A stretch of 64,000 bases of DNA from Spirochaetota bacterium (GCA_029265615.1 JAJUIB010000006.1:1-64000); one strand, 5' to 3'. Positions 1-9,744 are shown, counted from the stretch's first letter. The notes: generated by a model from the letters alone, not told the origin. A program made the numbers and translations.

Positions 1-435
1 CAACCACTCTTACGCTTCCGCATAAGAATAGCCTTACCTCGCTCTATCCCCATCCCTAATGCACTGTGGAAGATCTCTTTCCATGCCCCCAGCAACTTCC
101 ATGCCAGAAGACATCGCTTTGTAGCACTTTCGTGCCCAGCGCATACCCGTCAAACCGACAACACAGCCGAGATCGCCGCCAGTCACTGCGACGAACATCG
201 CGCCGGGTGCATCACCTGTTTGATTAGTGTTTCGAGCGCTTTATTAGTCTAACACAAGACAACATGCGCTGTCAAGCACCTCTCGGTTATTCCCTCACTT
301 TTTTCATCGCTCTTAGTGCAATCACCACAAACGCCGCACATTCAGCGCAGTCGCAGCACAATCGCGACGACAGCGGCACTGTACCGAATTTCCACAAAAT
401 CTGTCAATGGAATTTGACATCATTCGCAACAAAAT
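1..435. other. Left-edge segment without a supported gene
   Basis: No convincing gene is seen here. Base composition is visibly less GC-rich than the rest of the window. A 66-codon plus-strand reading frame (264-464) has a hydrophobic start but no ribosome-binding site, and it runs into the end of the HAD gene. A 54-codon minus-strand frame also lies in the first 200 bases. Neither resembles a family I know. The segment may be intergenic or an eroded gene. Confidence 0.5.
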
Positions 436-1233
436 TCAGCACGATTCTAACAACTTCAGGATAATCGAACATCCTTCTGCAAAACCGTAACCGAATGGTC
501 TTTCGGTAACAAAAGACGGCAAATGATTCATAAACGCGCGATATCGCTGCACATTCGCCACACCGCAGGAAAGCGGAAAGCGGCCAAACATAGGCTCATC
601 ATTAGGAGAGTCGCCAAAATAAAACACCGCTTTCTCATAATCGGTCGGCGAGATCTCGAGCACTGTTGAGAGAAAAAACTCCGCCATAGAAAGCTTATCA
701 TAATCGCCAAACCATGCATTCACGTGGATTGAGCTCACCTTGGCCCGCGCACCCTGCGCCTCGCAAAACTCCTTGACGCGCCCTGCAAACTCAAGGCCAA
801 GATCGGGCGGCTCCTCGGCAAAATCCAAAGCCACGTCGAAAACCCGGAAAGGCTGATCCTTGGCAAGCCGCAACCCCGGGAAAGCGGCAAGGGCGGCCTG
901 CCCCAAGGCTGCAAGGCGGGCACGGGTCGTGCCGGGGTCAGGAGCCGCGGGATGATGGAGGGTCTTAAGGCGCCCCTCAACCAGATAGTACGCGAATGCG
1001 CCATTCTCGCCGACAACACCGGCGACCGGCCATTGCCGCGCTATGAGGTCGCACCAGCCCGCGGGCCGACCGGTCACCGGAATTGCCGTGATGCCAGCAC
1101 GTCTAAGCGCCCAGAGTGCGGCATAGGCCTCCTCAAGAAGAAGCCCGTCCTTGGTGATTGTATCGTCGATGTCAAAGAGGACAGCCTTAAGTCCACGCAG
1201 ACAATCAGGCGCAAGCGAACGAATCGGCAGCAT
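436..1233 (-). CDS. HAD-superfamily hydrolase (Cof/IIB-like phosphatase)
   Basis: Predicted Mg-dependent cytosolic phosphatase of 265 residues. Motif I is DIDDT at residues 21-25 (nucleophile D21, acid/base D23). Motif II is the VTGR threonine near 54. Motif IV is a GDSPNDEPMF-like acidic motif near the C-terminus. The long insert between motifs II and III fits a C2-type cap as in Cof/mannosyl-3-phosphoglycerate or sucrose phosphatase relatives. The ATG at 1233 is chosen because GGAGG lies five bases upstream; a longer frame reaches 1266 without one. It is divergent from two phosphatidyltransferases, so a lipid-headgroup or sugar phosphate substrate is possible. The substrate is unknown. Confidence 0.85.
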   Translation of the reverse strand: MLPIRSLAPDCLRGLKAVLFDIDDTITKDGLLLEEAYAALWALRRAGITAIPVTGRPAGWCDLIARQWPVAGVVGENGAFAYYLVEGRLKTLHHPAAPDPGTTRARLAALGQAALAAFPGLRLAKDQPFRVFDVALDFAEEPPDLGLEFAGRVKEFCEAQGARAKVSSIHVNAWFGDYDKLSMAEFFLSTVLEISPTDYEKAVFYFGDSPNDEPMFGRFPLSCGVANVQRYRAFMNHLPSFVTERPFGYGFAEGCSIILKLLESC

Positions 1234-1291
1234 GCGGCCTCCGGAATAAAGACGGACATGGGGCAAGCAGCCTTAGGCAATCGGCCCCGAA

Positions 1292-1320
1292 TTGACGAGC
1301 CACTCAGGCCGGACTATAGT
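1292..1320 (+). promoter_or_regulatory. Sigma-70 promoter of the phosphatidyltransferase pair
   Basis: TTGACG (1292-1297), a 17-base spacer and TATAGT (1315-1320). Only six bases separate the -10 box from the ATG at 1327, so the predicted start of transcription coincides with the start codon and no ribosome-binding site fits between. A leaderless mRNA is predicted. Confidence 0.7.
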
Positions 1321-1326
1321 CGCCAC

Positions 1327-1911
1327 ATGAATTTAGCGACCCTTGTCACGGCGCTCCGCATAGCGCTCGCGCCCGCCTTCTTTGTCCTGTATACCACGAT
1401 GCCCAAAGAAGGGCCAGCCTCTGCGACCACCATCGCCGCTCTGTGGGTTCTTTTCCTCGTCATTGAGTCTTCTGATTTCGTCGACGGCCAGGTGGCGCGG
1501 CGAACCGGTACGGTGTCGGACCTCGGCAAAATATTCGATCCTTTTGCCGACTCCTTCGCCCGTCTCACCTACTTTTATTCCTTCGTCGTGGCAGGCCGTA
1601 TGCCCGGCTGGATATTCCTCATCGTGCTCTACCGCGATCTTGGCGTCTCGTTTGTCCGCCTCCTTGCGATGAAAAAGGGTGTCGCCATGAGCGCCCAAGT
1701 CTCCGGCAAGGTCAAAGCCTTCGTCTATGCGTTTGCAGGCGGAGCGGGCCTTCTCGTAATCACCCTCGAGAGATTCACAGGCGGCGCTATCGCCGCGGTT
1801 TTCGGCGATATCACGACGGCATTGTTCTGGGCCTGCGGAGCCACCGCAGTCTGGACGATGATCGATTACGCCGCGGCCTATCGGCGCCTTGCGGCGGAGG
1901 GAACGCGGTGA
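1327..1911 (+). CDS. CDP-alcohol phosphatidyltransferase (first of a pair)
   Basis: Integral membrane enzyme of 194 residues that transfers a phosphatidyl group from CDP-diacylglycerol to an alcohol. The full family signature D-x2-DG-x2-AR-x8-G-x3-D-x3-D is present: D50, D53-G54, A57-R58, G67, D71, D75. Several hydrophobic helices flank it. Length is close to PgsA-type phosphatidylglycerophosphate synthases, but the alcohol acceptor cannot be read from the sequence. The reading frame is open far upstream; ATG 1327 is chosen because the promoter abuts it and homology-like sequence begins there. The next gene starts at GTG 1908, sharing GTGA with this stop, which implies translational coupling. 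Confidence 0.88.
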   Translation: MNLATLVTALRIALAPAFFVLYTTMPKEGPASATTIAALWVLFLVIESSDFVDGQVARRTGTVSDLGKIFDPFADSFARLTYFYSFVVAGRMPGWIFLIVLYRDLGVSFVRLLAMKKGVAMSAQVSGKVKAFVYAFAGGAGLLVITLERFTGGAIAAVFGDITTALFWACGATAVWTMIDYAAAYRRLAAEGTR

Positions 1912-2693
1912 GCACAGTAACGGGAGACCGCATGGATCGGAGCATCGCGCTCACGATAGCGTGTTCGTTTGCGGCGCAGTCGCTCGTATTCCTCGCGTTT
2001 TCCCTCGGTGGGGGCTTTTTCGCGCACTATGTGGTGCTTTTTCTGCCGCTCGTCCTCGGGTACCACATTTTCATCTTCATCCTCCTCCATGTCTTCAAAG
2101 CGGATTTCGTGATAGAGTCCACCGGCGTTCGGCTTGAGAAGATCAACCTTGCCAACCGCATTACGCTGTTCCGTCTCACCACCCTGCCGACCATACTCGT
2201 CCTCATTCTAGCCGCGCGGGACTATCCGATCCGCGTGCCGCTCCTCGTGCTCATCGTCCTCGTCTTCCTTTCCGACTTCGCCGACGGCTATGTGTCGCGG
2301 AAGGGGGGCGAGGTGACGCGTGTCGGACGGATGATGGATTCCACGAGCGACTACAGCCTTCTCATTGTCCTTACCATCGTTTTTTATTACTTTACGCTTA
2401 TTCCTTCGTGGTTCTTTTTCCTCGTCGTCGGGCGGCTTGCATTGCAGACGGTGCTCATGGCGATACTGGTGGCGGTGAAAAAGCGCATCGAACCGCGGAC
2501 CACCTTCCTCGGAAAGGCCGCGGTCGCATGCATCATGACGCTCTACGCCGCAGAGCTTCTGCGCATCGTCCTCGGTCGCGCGGGAAGTCCCGTCATAACA
2601 GCCCTCGAGTGGATCGTGGGGGCGGTCGTGGCAACCAGCATCGTCGACAAACTCGTGGCTTTTTTCCGCTCTCTCGGCGAGGCAAAGCAGTGA
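1908..2693 (+). CDS. CDP-alcohol phosphatidyltransferase (second of a pair)
   Basis: 261-residue membrane protein with a second copy of the signature: D123, D126-G127, S130-R131, G140, D144, D148. The usual AR is SR here. About 75 residues precede the catalytic module and contain two extra hydrophobic helices, unlike its neighbour. The GTG at 1908 overlaps the preceding stop by four bases; an in-frame ATG at 1932 is an alternative. The pair probably makes two different phospholipids or forms one complex. I cannot assign phosphatidylglycerol, inositol or choline-type products. Confidence 0.85.
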   Translation: MSTVTGDRMDRSIALTIACSFAAQSLVFLAFSLGGGFFAHYVVLFLPLVLGYHIFIFILLHVFKADFVIESTGVRLEKINLANRITLFRLTTLPTILVLILAARDYPIRVPLLVLIVLVFLSDFADGYVSRKGGEVTRVGRMMDSTSDYSLLIVLTIVFYYFTLIPSWFFFLVVGRLALQTVLMAILVAVKKRIEPRTTFLGKAAVACIMTLYAAELLRIVLGRAGSPVITALEWIVGAVVATSIVDKLVAFFRSLGEAKQ

Positions 2694-2754
2694 AGGTCCT
2701 TTCGTGCGCCAAGCGGCACAGAACGCACACCAAAGGTCCACAGGAGATGAAGAC

Positions 2755-3387
2755 ATGGCGATGATCAAAAGCGCGCTCGAGCTTGCCCTCGAGAAGACAA
2801 AGGATCTCAAGCTCGACCCCGAGGCACTCGAGGCGAGCGAGCTCAAGCAGGAGGGGAAGCGGACGGCGGGGCACTACCTCGAAAACCCCGAATCGGTGGA
2901 CCTCGCGAAACGGCTCGAAGCCTGCGCACGCGACAAGCGGGTCCACCTCAAAGAGGGCATGCACGAGGTGCTTTCCGCACAGCTACAACTTCCGACGGGA
3001 GAGCTCGGCGTGGAGAAGCTCGATGCAATCGCGCGCGCGTATGTCGCCCTCGCCTCGGGATCTGGGCTCCTGGGTGTCGGAGGCGCCATAGCGGAAAAAA
3101 AGATCCAGGCGATCTTCCAACAGCTCGGTGCGTTCTTTCGGCAATACCTCGACGATATGCGGAATGTCGAGCAGGTCATACGCAAGCAGTGGGCGCCAAA
3201 GCTCCGCGAAAAGGAGCGGCAGATGTCCGCCCGCATGGGCCAGGACGTGCGCATCGACCCGATGATGGACCCCGAATTCTCCGCGTTCTACAAGCAGAAT
3301 GTCAGCGCCCTGAGGCAACAATACCAGGACGCGCTCGACAAAGCGAAGGCCGACCTTGCCGCGATAGTCGGCATCGAACGCGAGTAG
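2755..3387 (+). CDS. Uncharacterised coiled-coil-rich cytosolic protein
   Basis: 210 residues, highly charged, mostly helical with heptad-like stretches, and a short glycine-rich hydrophobic patch in the middle (SGSGLLGVGG). No signal peptide or catalytic motif is seen. The frame opens at 2704, but ATG 2755 has GGAG eight bases upstream (2743-2746) and begins the helical region. It follows the two phosphatidyltransferase genes by 61 bases on the same strand and is probably co-transcribed. I do not recognise the family. Confidence 0.75.
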   Translation: MAMIKSALELALEKTKDLKLDPEALEASELKQEGKRTAGHYLENPESVDLAKRLEACARDKRVHLKEGMHEVLSAQLQLPTGELGVEKLDAIARAYVALASGSGLLGVGGAIAEKKIQAIFQQLGAFFRQYLDDMRNVEQVIRKQWAPKLREKERQMSARMGQDVRIDPMMDPEFSAFYKQNVSALRQQYQDALDKAKADLAAIVGIERE

Positions 3388-3403
3388 GTCGTCTAAGCGC
3401 GCC

Positions 3404-5272
3404 TTAGGCCTGCCGCGAGATGCGTAGCAGAGTCACCATGAGGAGCGCCGCGTCGGCCTTGCGGAGGCCGCTCACCCTCGAGGCCTGTCCGAGCGTAAGC
3501 GGCCTTACCGCGGAGAGCTTTTCCCGCCCCTCGGCGGAAAGGCCGGGGACTGAGCGGTAGTCAAAATCCTCGGGGATGCGAAGCCCTTCCGAGCGCTCGA
3601 AACGTCCTGCAAGGCGCTCCTCTTTTTCTTCGTAACCTGAGTAGCGCGCGTCGAGCCAGGCGGTCTCAAGGACATCACGCGAAAATCCTTGGGCTTCGCT
3701 ACCGACGAGGGCGGCAAAACCCTCCGCGCCCTCAAGTCCGGCGGCGACGCGGGGGTCGCGGAGCGCCGCGGCTAGGGGCTCGCCGACATGCGGCGCAAGA
3801 ACAGGATCGCGCAACGCGTCGGTGCGGCTCACCCTGCGCGCGCAAAGGAGAGCAGCGGCCTCCTCGATAGCAGCAGCCCGCGCGACAAACCTCGACCAGC
3901 GCGCGTCGTCGACAAGCCCGACGTCGCGGCCGATCGGCGTGAGTCGCCTGTCGGCGGTGTCGCAGCGGAGCGCGAGCCTGCGCTCCGCGCGGCTTGTGAA
4001 CATGCGGTAGGGCTCCTTTGTCCCCAGCGTCGTAAGGTCGTCGACAAGGACACCGATATACGAATCGGCGCGGGAAAGAAGGACGGGCGGTTCGTTCGCA
4101 AGAAAGCGGGCGGCGTTGATACCGGCGAGAATACCCTGCGCCGCGGCCTCCTCGTATCCCGAAGTGCCGTTTGTCTGCCCCGCGACAAAAAAACCCGCAA
4201 GGCGCTTCGACTCGAGCGAGGCCTTGAGCCCCTGCGGATCGAGGTAGTCGTACTCGACCGCATAGCCAGGGCGTATGAGTTCCGCCTCTTCAAGACCGCG
4301 CATCGTGTGGATAAACCGAGCCTGCACATCCTCGGGGAGCGAGGAGGAAAGTCCGTTGAGATAGAGCTCGTCGGTGTATTCGCCCTCAGGCTCGACGAAA
4401 ATCTGGTGCCGCTCGCGATCGGGAAAGCGCACAACCTTGTCTTCGATCGAGGGACAGTAGCGGGGGCCACGGCCCACAATGGCCCCCCCAAAGAGCGGTG
4501 AAGAACCCAGGTTCTCGCGGATGACGCGATGCGTCTCTGCGTTAGTATAGGTAACCCAGCAGGAAATCGAGGGACGGTCGACCAAAACGCCCGAGAATGA
4601 AAACGACTCAGGCGGTTCGCCGCGCTCCTCCTCCATCGCACTAAAGTCCACAGAACGCGCGGCGACACGCGCGGGCGTGCCGGTTTTGAGCCGCGCGACG
4701 GGGAATCCCCGCCGCGCAAGCGCCGTACCGAGCCCGACCGCCGCAGGCTCGCCGAGTCGGCCGCCCGAAGCGCTCCAGGAGCCGATGAACAGCCGCCCCT
4801 CCATGAACGTACCCGCCGCGAGGACGACAACCCGCGCGCCGATGCGCGCGCCGCGCGCTGTCACGACGCCCTCAACGCGCGCATCGCGCCCATCTGTAAT
4901 GAGGTCGACGACGGTGTCCATGCGAAGCGAAAGACCCGTCTGCGACTCGACAGCACGGCGCGCCAAATTCGCATACCGCGCCTTGTCGGCTTGTGCCCGG
5001 GGCGCCCGTACCGCAGGCCCCCGCGAGCGGTTGAGCACGCGGTACTGGATCATGGAGGCATCGATGAGGCGTCCCATCTCGCCTCCCAGGGCGTCGACCT
5101 CGCGGACGAGATTGCCCTTCGCAAGCCCACCGATCGCGGGGTTGCACGACATGCGGCCTATGGTCTCAGGATCCTGAGTGATGAGGAGCGTGCGTCGCCC
5201 GAGCCTTGCAAGGGCGAGCGCGGCCTCGATGCCCGCATGCCCGCCACCCACAACGATTGCCTCGTAGTCCAT
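3404..5272 (-). CDS. mnmG: tRNA uridine-5-carboxymethylaminomethyl modification enzyme MnmG (GidA)
   Basis: FAD-dependent subunit of the MnmE-MnmG complex that installs the cmnm5 group on U34 of certain tRNAs. The N-terminal Rossmann dinucleotide motif is GGGHAG at residues 9-14 of a 622-residue protein, close to the usual length of about 620-630. The MSCNPAIGG motif and family-typical helical C-terminus are present. The frame extends to 5296, but ATG 5272 gives the canonical N-terminus and leaves an eight-base gap after mnmE, so the two are one operon. The convergent upstream gene ends 16 bases away. Confidence 0.97.
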   Translation of the reverse strand: MDYEAIVVGGGHAGIEAALALARLGRRTLLITQDPETIGRMSCNPAIGGLAKGNLVREVDALGGEMGRLIDASMIQYRVLNRSRGPAVRAPRAQADKARYANLARRAVESQTGLSLRMDTVVDLITDGRDARVEGVVTARGARIGARVVVLAAGTFMEGRLFIGSWSASGGRLGEPAAVGLGTALARRGFPVARLKTGTPARVAARSVDFSAMEEERGEPPESFSFSGVLVDRPSISCWVTYTNAETHRVIRENLGSSPLFGGAIVGRGPRYCPSIEDKVVRFPDRERHQIFVEPEGEYTDELYLNGLSSSLPEDVQARFIHTMRGLEEAELIRPGYAVEYDYLDPQGLKASLESKRLAGFFVAGQTNGTSGYEEAAAQGILAGINAARFLANEPPVLLSRADSYIGVLVDDLTTLGTKEPYRMFTSRAERRLALRCDTADRRLTPIGRDVGLVDDARWSRFVARAAAIEEAAALLCARRVSRTDALRDPVLAPHVGEPLAAALRDPRVAAGLEGAEGFAALVGSEAQGFSRDVLETAWLDARYSGYEEKEERLAGRFERSEGLRIPEDFDYRSVPGLSAEGREKLSAVRPLTLGQASRVSGLRKADAALLMVTLLRISRQA

Positions 5273-5280
5273 CAAAGTTC

Positions 5281-6693
5281 CTATTTGCCCACGCAAAAGC
5301 GGGAGAAGATTGCCTCAAGCACCTCGGGCGCGGATATCTCGCCCGATATTTCGCCGAGCGCGTCAGCGGCGTCACGGAGGTCCAGGGCGAGCGCATCGAG
5401 AGCGGCCCCTGCATCAAGATCGCACATCGCGTCATCGAGAGCGGCTACCGCCTGGTCAAGTAGCGCCTTTTGCCGCTCGCAGGCGACGCGAACCTCGTCT
5501 CTCTGCGCGCCGATGCCCTGACCGGCGGCATCGCCAGCGTTCCCACCGTCGAGTCCCGCAAGGCTTAGGAGCCTGGCCTCGAGCGCCGCGACGAGCTCAG
5601 ATAATCCCTCGCCCGTTGCGGCAGACACGGAGAGCCAGCCTTCGGGGGCGCTACGGCAGCTAGGCGAATCCACCTTGTTCCAGACGGGTAACGCATCGGG
5701 CCGCGAGGCGAGGAAGCCCATGTCTGTGGCGTCGGGCGACAAGGGGTCGCTCCCGTCGGCAAGATAGAGAACGAGGTCGGCCTCGGAGAGGAGTCTGAGA
5801 CTCCGTTCGATGCCGGCAGCCTCGACGGCGGAATCGGCCTCGCGCAGGCCCGCAGTGTCCACCAAGGACACCGGAAAGCCTCCAAGTTCGATGCCCGCTT
5901 CGACATAATCACGCGTCGTTCCCGCGTCGGGACTCACGATAGAACGTTCCTCGCGAAGGAGAAGGTTGAACAGGCTTGATTTGCCAGCGTTGGCGCGGCC
6001 GGCGAGCACAACACACAGTCCTTCGCGGTAGAGCCGCCCCGCCCGGTAAGTCGCACAGAGCGCCGCAAGCCGATTCCGCAGCCCTGCGATCGCTGCCTGA
6101 GCAGGCCCTTCGCCGGGAGCTCCATCCTCTTCGGCATAATCGAGCCTAAGTTCGGCCTCGGCAAGAAGCCCGAGAAGCTCGGCGCGCGCTGCCTCGATGC
6201 GCCGTGACAGTCCCCCCTCGAGCCGTTTGAGCGCGTCCTTGCGCGCGCCCTCGGTCCGCGCACGGACAAGCTCCATGATCGCCTCGGAGCGGACAAGGTC
6301 GATTTTTCCGTTCGCGAAGGCGCGGAAAGAAAATTCACCGGGGAGGGCGCGCGCGAATCCTGCCGCCTCAAGCGCCTCAAGCACGCGCCGGACGACCGCA
6401 GGCGAACCATGACACGATATCTCGACGGCGTCCTCGCCCGTGAAGCTCCGCGGGGCGCGAAATACGGAGACGAGCACCTCATCCACCTCCTCGCCGGTGC
6501 GGGGGTGGATGAAGCGTCCCCACAGAATGCTCCTACCAACAGCCGAGCGCAGTGCTGCGGGCCGCGAAAAGCACGTCGCGGCGCGCGCTATGGCGTCGGA
6601 TCCGGAGGCGCGAACGAGGGCAATGGCTGCTTCGCCCGGAGCCGTCGCAAGCGCGGCGATCGGCACGGGTGCGTCGAGGTAACTGCGTGGCAT
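5281..6693 (-). CDS. mnmE: tRNA modification GTPase MnmE (TrmE)
   Basis: GTPase partner of MnmG. The tetrahydrofolate-binding N-terminal domain ([14 protein letters not shown]) is followed by an inserted G domain: P-loop [15 protein letters not shown] switch, DTAGL, NKVD. The C-terminal CVGK at the extreme end carries the conserved Cys. The ATG at 6693 gives 470 residues; an in-frame ATG at 6708 is possible. A promoter-like TTGCGG-18-TACGAT places transcription within a few bases of 6693, so a nearly leaderless start is likely. It is divergent from the barrel protein gene at 6883. Confidence 0.97.
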   Translation of the reverse strand: MPRSYLDAPVPIAALATAPGEAAIALVRASGSDAIARAATCFSRPAALRSAVGRSILWGRFIHPRTGEEVDEVLVSVFRAPRSFTGEDAVEISCHGSPAVVRRVLEALEAAGFARALPGEFSFRAFANGKIDLVRSEAIMELVRARTEGARKDALKRLEGGLSRRIEAARAELLGLLAEAELRLDYAEEDGAPGEGPAQAAIAGLRNRLAALCATYRAGRLYREGLCVVLAGRANAGKSSLFNLLLREERSIVSPDAGTTRDYVEAGIELGGFPVSLVDTAGLREADSAVEAAGIERSLRLLSEADLVLYLADGSDPLSPDATDMGFLASRPDALPVWNKVDSPSCRSAPEGWLSVSAATGEGLSELVAALEARLLSLAGLDGGNAGDAAGQGIGAQRDEVRVACERQKALLDQAVAALDDAMCDLDAGAALDALALDLRDAADALGEISGEISAPEVLEAIFSRFCVGK

Positions 6694-6798
6694 GATCGGT
6701 GGCGCCATCGTAGCTTGCAGAGGGGTGACGCCGCAAGCGGGCGGCGCCCCTCCCCGGCAGCGGCGTCGATTCTGCGGCGCCGGGAAGCGCAGCTTCTA

Positions 6799-6827
6799 TT
6801 GACAGTCGTGGCGCACAGGCCGAAAAT
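6799..6827 (+). promoter_or_regulatory. Promoter for the envelope protein at 6883
   Basis: TTGACA (6799-6804), a 17-base spacer and GAAAAT (6822-6827). It leaves an untranslated leader of about 50 bases with AAGGAGGA four bases before the ATG at 6883. Confidence 0.55.
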
Positions 6828-6882
6828 GAAGCCCGGAGCACCCTCGCCCCCCGGCAGGGAGTGCACACAGCAAGGAGGATTC

Positions 6883-8202
6883 ATGAAACGAACGGCAGCC
6901 CTCGGCGCCCTCGTCCTCGCGCTCGCGCTTGCCACGGCGCCTGCCTTCGCGGCGCCAACCGTCAGCGAGAAGCAGGATGTCGCCATCTTTGCCCTTGGCT
7001 ATTACGGTTGGGCGATCCCCTACGAAACTCTTGGCAATATCGATCTCGAAATACAGAAAGTCTTTGTCGATCTTGGCCGCTTCAACATCATAGGCGTAAC
7101 CCAGCGTCTTTCCTCAGGCGGGCTTGAACAGTTTATCGCAACCCTGAGGAAGGCGAAGGAAGCGAACTTCGTCATGCCTGAAAAGTACCAGTTCGGCGAA
7201 GCGATTCTCACCGAAGCCGAATTCAACAAACTCGTCGGCGCCTTCATCGTCGCGGCGCCCGTCGTCACCAACTTCAACAGCTATTACGACCAGAAGCGCG
7301 TCGAATGGGTGACCGAGATCAAAACCAACGTCACCTTCATCGATGTCGCCGGCGGCGGCAAGGTGCTCGCGATCTCCGAGGTACAGACCTCGGGTTCGAA
7401 CAAGCAAAACCAGAACGCTTCGATCCAGAACGCGATCGACGCGATCCCCATGCAACTCCAGTACGAGATACGAAAGATCCCCGCCTTCCAAATCAACACC
7501 CGCGTACTTGCGGTCTCGGGCAACGAGATCAAAATGCAGCTCGGCCAGAACATGGGCATCAAAAAGGGCGATGAGTACTCGGTCATCGTCGGCGGCATAG
7601 TCGAAGGATTCAAGGATGAACGCGAGGCGGGCCTCGTCGTCATCAAGGATGTCGGCGCCGAGGTTTCCACCGCTGCTGTCGTTTACTCCTCCGCGAAGCT
7701 CACGAAGGACGTCCAGCTCCGCGAGATTCCGCGCATGGGCATCGACCTCGAACCCTACATTCACCTGGTCGGCGGCGAAGCGAAGGCCTTCTTGCCGGGC
7801 TTCCGCGCTGTCGTGTCGCGCGGCTTCTACGGATTTAGGCCCTATGTCGGACTCCAGGTGCCGCTCGGGCAGATGTGGTCGTTCTTCGGCCTTGCGACCT
7901 TCATCCCGGTGAGCGCGGTCTTCGGCGGCGAATACAACCTCTCGCTGGGCAGGCTCAGCCTTACCCCCTATGGTGGCGTCGGCGCAAGCTATGTCTACTA
8001 TATGGACGCCTCCGGCACGAGCACGGAAACCAACTACTTCCCCCACATCGGCGGCCAAGCCTACCTCCGCGCTTCCTACCTGCTCACGCGGGACATGAAG
8101 GTCTTCGCCGAGGTCGGCGCCGACTACTGGATCGCCATCTCGTCGTTCTTTGAAAACTACGGCGGCCTCGGCTTTGGCGCGGGCATCGCGTTCAAGCTGT
8201 AG
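6883..8202 (+). CDS. Exported protein with beta-barrel-like C-terminal half
   Basis: 439 residues. A clear signal peptide (KR, then an Ala/Leu-rich core, cleavage near APAFA-AP at about residue 24) directs export. Residues about 27-160 look like a mixed alpha/beta periplasmic domain (AIFALGYYGW start, paired with LGRFNIIG), reminiscent of CsgG/FlgT-type folds. From about residue 270 the sequence alternates hydrophobic and aromatic residues (YGGVGASYVYYM, FGAGIAFKL end), as in outer-membrane strands. The start is fixed by AAGGAGGA at 6872-6879. A strong terminator follows, so it is probably monocistronic. Family not recognised with certainty. Confidence 0.8.
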   Translation: MKRTAALGALVLALALATAPAFAAPTVSEKQDVAIFALGYYGWAIPYETLGNIDLEIQKVFVDLGRFNIIGVTQRLSSGGLEQFIATLRKAKEANFVMPEKYQFGEAILTEAEFNKLVGAFIVAAPVVTNFNSYYDQKRVEWVTEIKTNVTFIDVAGGGKVLAISEVQTSGSNKQNQNASIQNAIDAIPMQLQYEIRKIPAFQINTRVLAVSGNEIKMQLGQNMGIKKGDEYSVIVGGIVEGFKDEREAGLVVIKDVGAEVSTAAVVYSSAKLTKDVQLREIPRMGIDLEPYIHLVGGEAKAFLPGFRAVVSRGFYGFRPYVGLQVPLGQMWSFFGLATFIPVSAVFGGEYNLSLGRLSLTPYGGVGASYVYYMDASGTSTETNYFPHIGGQAYLRASYLLTRDMKVFAEVGADYWIAISSFFENYGGLGFGAGIAFKL

Positions 8203-8239
8203 ACGCGACATAAGGTCGGACGAGGGCAGTCGCCCCGAG

Positions 8240-8288
8240 GGGGACCCTGCGACATACCGCGAGGCGGCATACGCAGGGTCCCCTTTTT
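8240..8288 (+). terminator. Rho-independent terminator
   Basis: Perfect 12-bp stem (GGGGACCCTGCG at 8240-8251 with its complement at 8272-8283), an inner CCGC/GCGG branch, and five T residues immediately after. It sits 37 bases past the stop of the barrel protein. Confidence 0.93.
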
Positions 8289-8368
8289 CTACGGCGCGAA
8301 GTGCCGATGGCGCTGGCGCCGCTGGTGCGAAGCGCCGACAAGCGGCCGCCCCGCCCAAGGAGCAAACC

Positions 8369-8932
8369 ATGGACGACAAGGAATTCCTCGCCCTCGATCT
8401 TGAAGGAGCGAAGGAGTACATGCTCGCCTATGCGACGAGCATGAAGCGCTATGAACAAGACATTGCCGCCGCGCGGAAAGAAGCGGAGCTTTGGACTTCG
8501 CGTGTCGCACTCGCCGCGTCACGGGGCATGGCGGAACTCAAGGCAGGTGCCGCAGCGAAGGCTGAGGAACTCGCTGCGAAAATCGCCGCGCTTGAAAGCG
8601 AGCGCGCTGGCCTCGCCGCGGAACTTGCACGGCTTCGCGAACGCCTACCCTACATCAAGGCGCGCGAGCGAAGCGTCGATCCCGACCGCCTCCTTGCCGA
8701 ACTCAGGCTCATGACAGGGGAATTGCTTTCGGATACGGACGAAGCGCAAGGCGTGGAGACTGGCGGCGTCGGGCCCCAAGAACCCAAACGGCCCGCCGAC
8801 AGCCCCCAGATGACCCCCGCCCCGCCCCGATCAGAACCCGCGCTCGGCGGCGAATTTGCAAAGCTCGAAGGCGCCACCTCGGTCGATGCGGCGCTTGAGG
8901 AACTCAAACGCAAAATGCGGGGGGAAGCATGA
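8369..8932 (+). CDS. Uncharacterised coiled-coil protein
   Basis: 187 residues, cytosolic. Residues 20-95 are an Ala/Glu/Lys/Leu-rich coiled coil, followed by a proline-rich linker (about 125-150) and a short helical tail ending KRKMRGEA. The frame is open from 8150, but ATG 8369 has AAGGAG six bases upstream. The next gene starts at 8929, overlapping the stop (ATGA), so the two are coupled. No enzymatic motif is seen. Confidence 0.8.
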   Translation: MDDKEFLALDLEGAKEYMLAYATSMKRYEQDIAAARKEAELWTSRVALAASRGMAELKAGAAAKAEELAAKIAALESERAGLAAELARLRERLPYIKARERSVDPDRLLAELRLMTGELLSDTDEAQGVETGGVGPQEPKRPADSPQMTPAPPRSEPALGGEFAKLEGATSVDAALEELKRKMRGEA

Positions 8933-9744
8933 GGCCTCCCATCCTTCCCGGTGAAATGCGTCCCCTCGTCTTCGCCCACCGCGGCCTCTCGGCGCTTGCG
9001 CCGGAAAACACAATGGCCGCATTTCGGCTTGCGCGCGACATGGGCATGCCGGGCGTCGAACTCGATGTGCACCTCACGGCGGACGGCAAGCTTGCCGTCA
9101 TACACGACCACTTTACTGGTCGCACGGCGGGCGCAGGCGACCTTCCGCCCGGGCCAGCGGCGAAGGGCAGGGGGCTCGAGATCGAGCGCGCGAACTTCGC
9201 CGAGCTCACCAGTCTGGATGTCGGCGCATGGAAGGGGCCTAGATATGCAGGCGAGCGCATTATCCGCCTCGAAGAACTCTTTGAGGAACTCGGCGAAGAG
9301 CTCTATTTCGACGTCGAACTCAAGAGTCGCATAAAGGCCGATTACGGCCTCGAGGCCGCCGTCGCAAAGTGCATCCGTGAAGCCCGCGGCGGCCGCGGCA
9401 TCGCCGAGCGCTGCGTCGCGTGCTCCTTCAACCCCGTGTCGATCGCGCGGCTTAAATCCCTCATCCCGGAGGTTCCGACGGCGATACTCTGGTGCGGCGA
9501 ATCGGAGCTACCGCCCTACCTCCGCCATGGCGAGGGGCGCTGGATCGGTCGGGCCGATTTCCTCAAGCCTGCAAAAGAAAAGGTGAGGGCGAGTTCAAGC
9601 TTTCGCTGGCGGCGGCTCGAAGGCTACGAATTCCTTCCCTGGACCGTCGATGAGCGAGACGAGGCGGCGCGCCTCCTTGCGCTGGGCTCTGTCGGCGTCG
9701 TTTCGAATAGGCCTCACGAACTTGGACTTCCCCGACCGCAGTAA
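8929..9744 (+). CDS. Glycerophosphodiester phosphodiesterase
   Basis: Hydrolyses glycerophosphodiesters to glycerol-3-phosphate and an alcohol. 271 residues, UgpQ-like cytosolic form without a signal peptide. Catalytic and metal residues are visible: HRG followed by APENT near residues 16-30, E-x-D (ELDVHLTADG), and the second His in VIHDH. The C-terminal WTVDE motif is typical. ATG 8929 overlaps the previous stop; ATG 8956 (MRPLVFAHRG) is an alternative. Its 3-prime end overlaps the convergent lnt gene by 31 bases. Confidence 0.93.
   Translation: MRPPILPGEMRPLVFAHRGLSALAPENTMAAFRLARDMGMPGVELDVHLTADGKLAVIHDHFTGRTAGAGDLPPGPAAKGRGLEIERANFAELTSLDVGAWKGPRYAGERIIRLEELFEELGEELYFDVELKSRIKADYGLEAAVAKCIREARGGRGIAERCVACSFNPVSIARLKSLIPEVPTAILWCGESELPPYLRHGEGRWIGRADFLKPAKEKVRASSSFRWRRLEGYEFLPWTVDERDEAARLLALGSVGVVSNRPHELGLPRPQ

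Noticed and set aside
34-198. 54-codon minus-strand ORF
   Set aside because: Short, not preceded by a ribosome-binding site, stop codon just upstream, no recognisable motif.
264-464. 66-codon plus-strand ORF with a hydrophobic N-terminus
   Set aside because: No ribosome-binding site, runs into the HAD gene's 3-prime end, and no family resemblance; only a weak upstream promoter-like sequence.
4306-4314. Perfect DnaA-box match inside mnmG
   Set aside because: Single, within coding sequence and without AT-rich flank; probably chance.
7114-8421. 435-codon antisense ORF across the barrel-protein gene
   Set aside because: Arises from GC-rich codon bias opposite a gene with signal peptide, ribosome-binding site and terminator; its protein is an odd run of charged residues.
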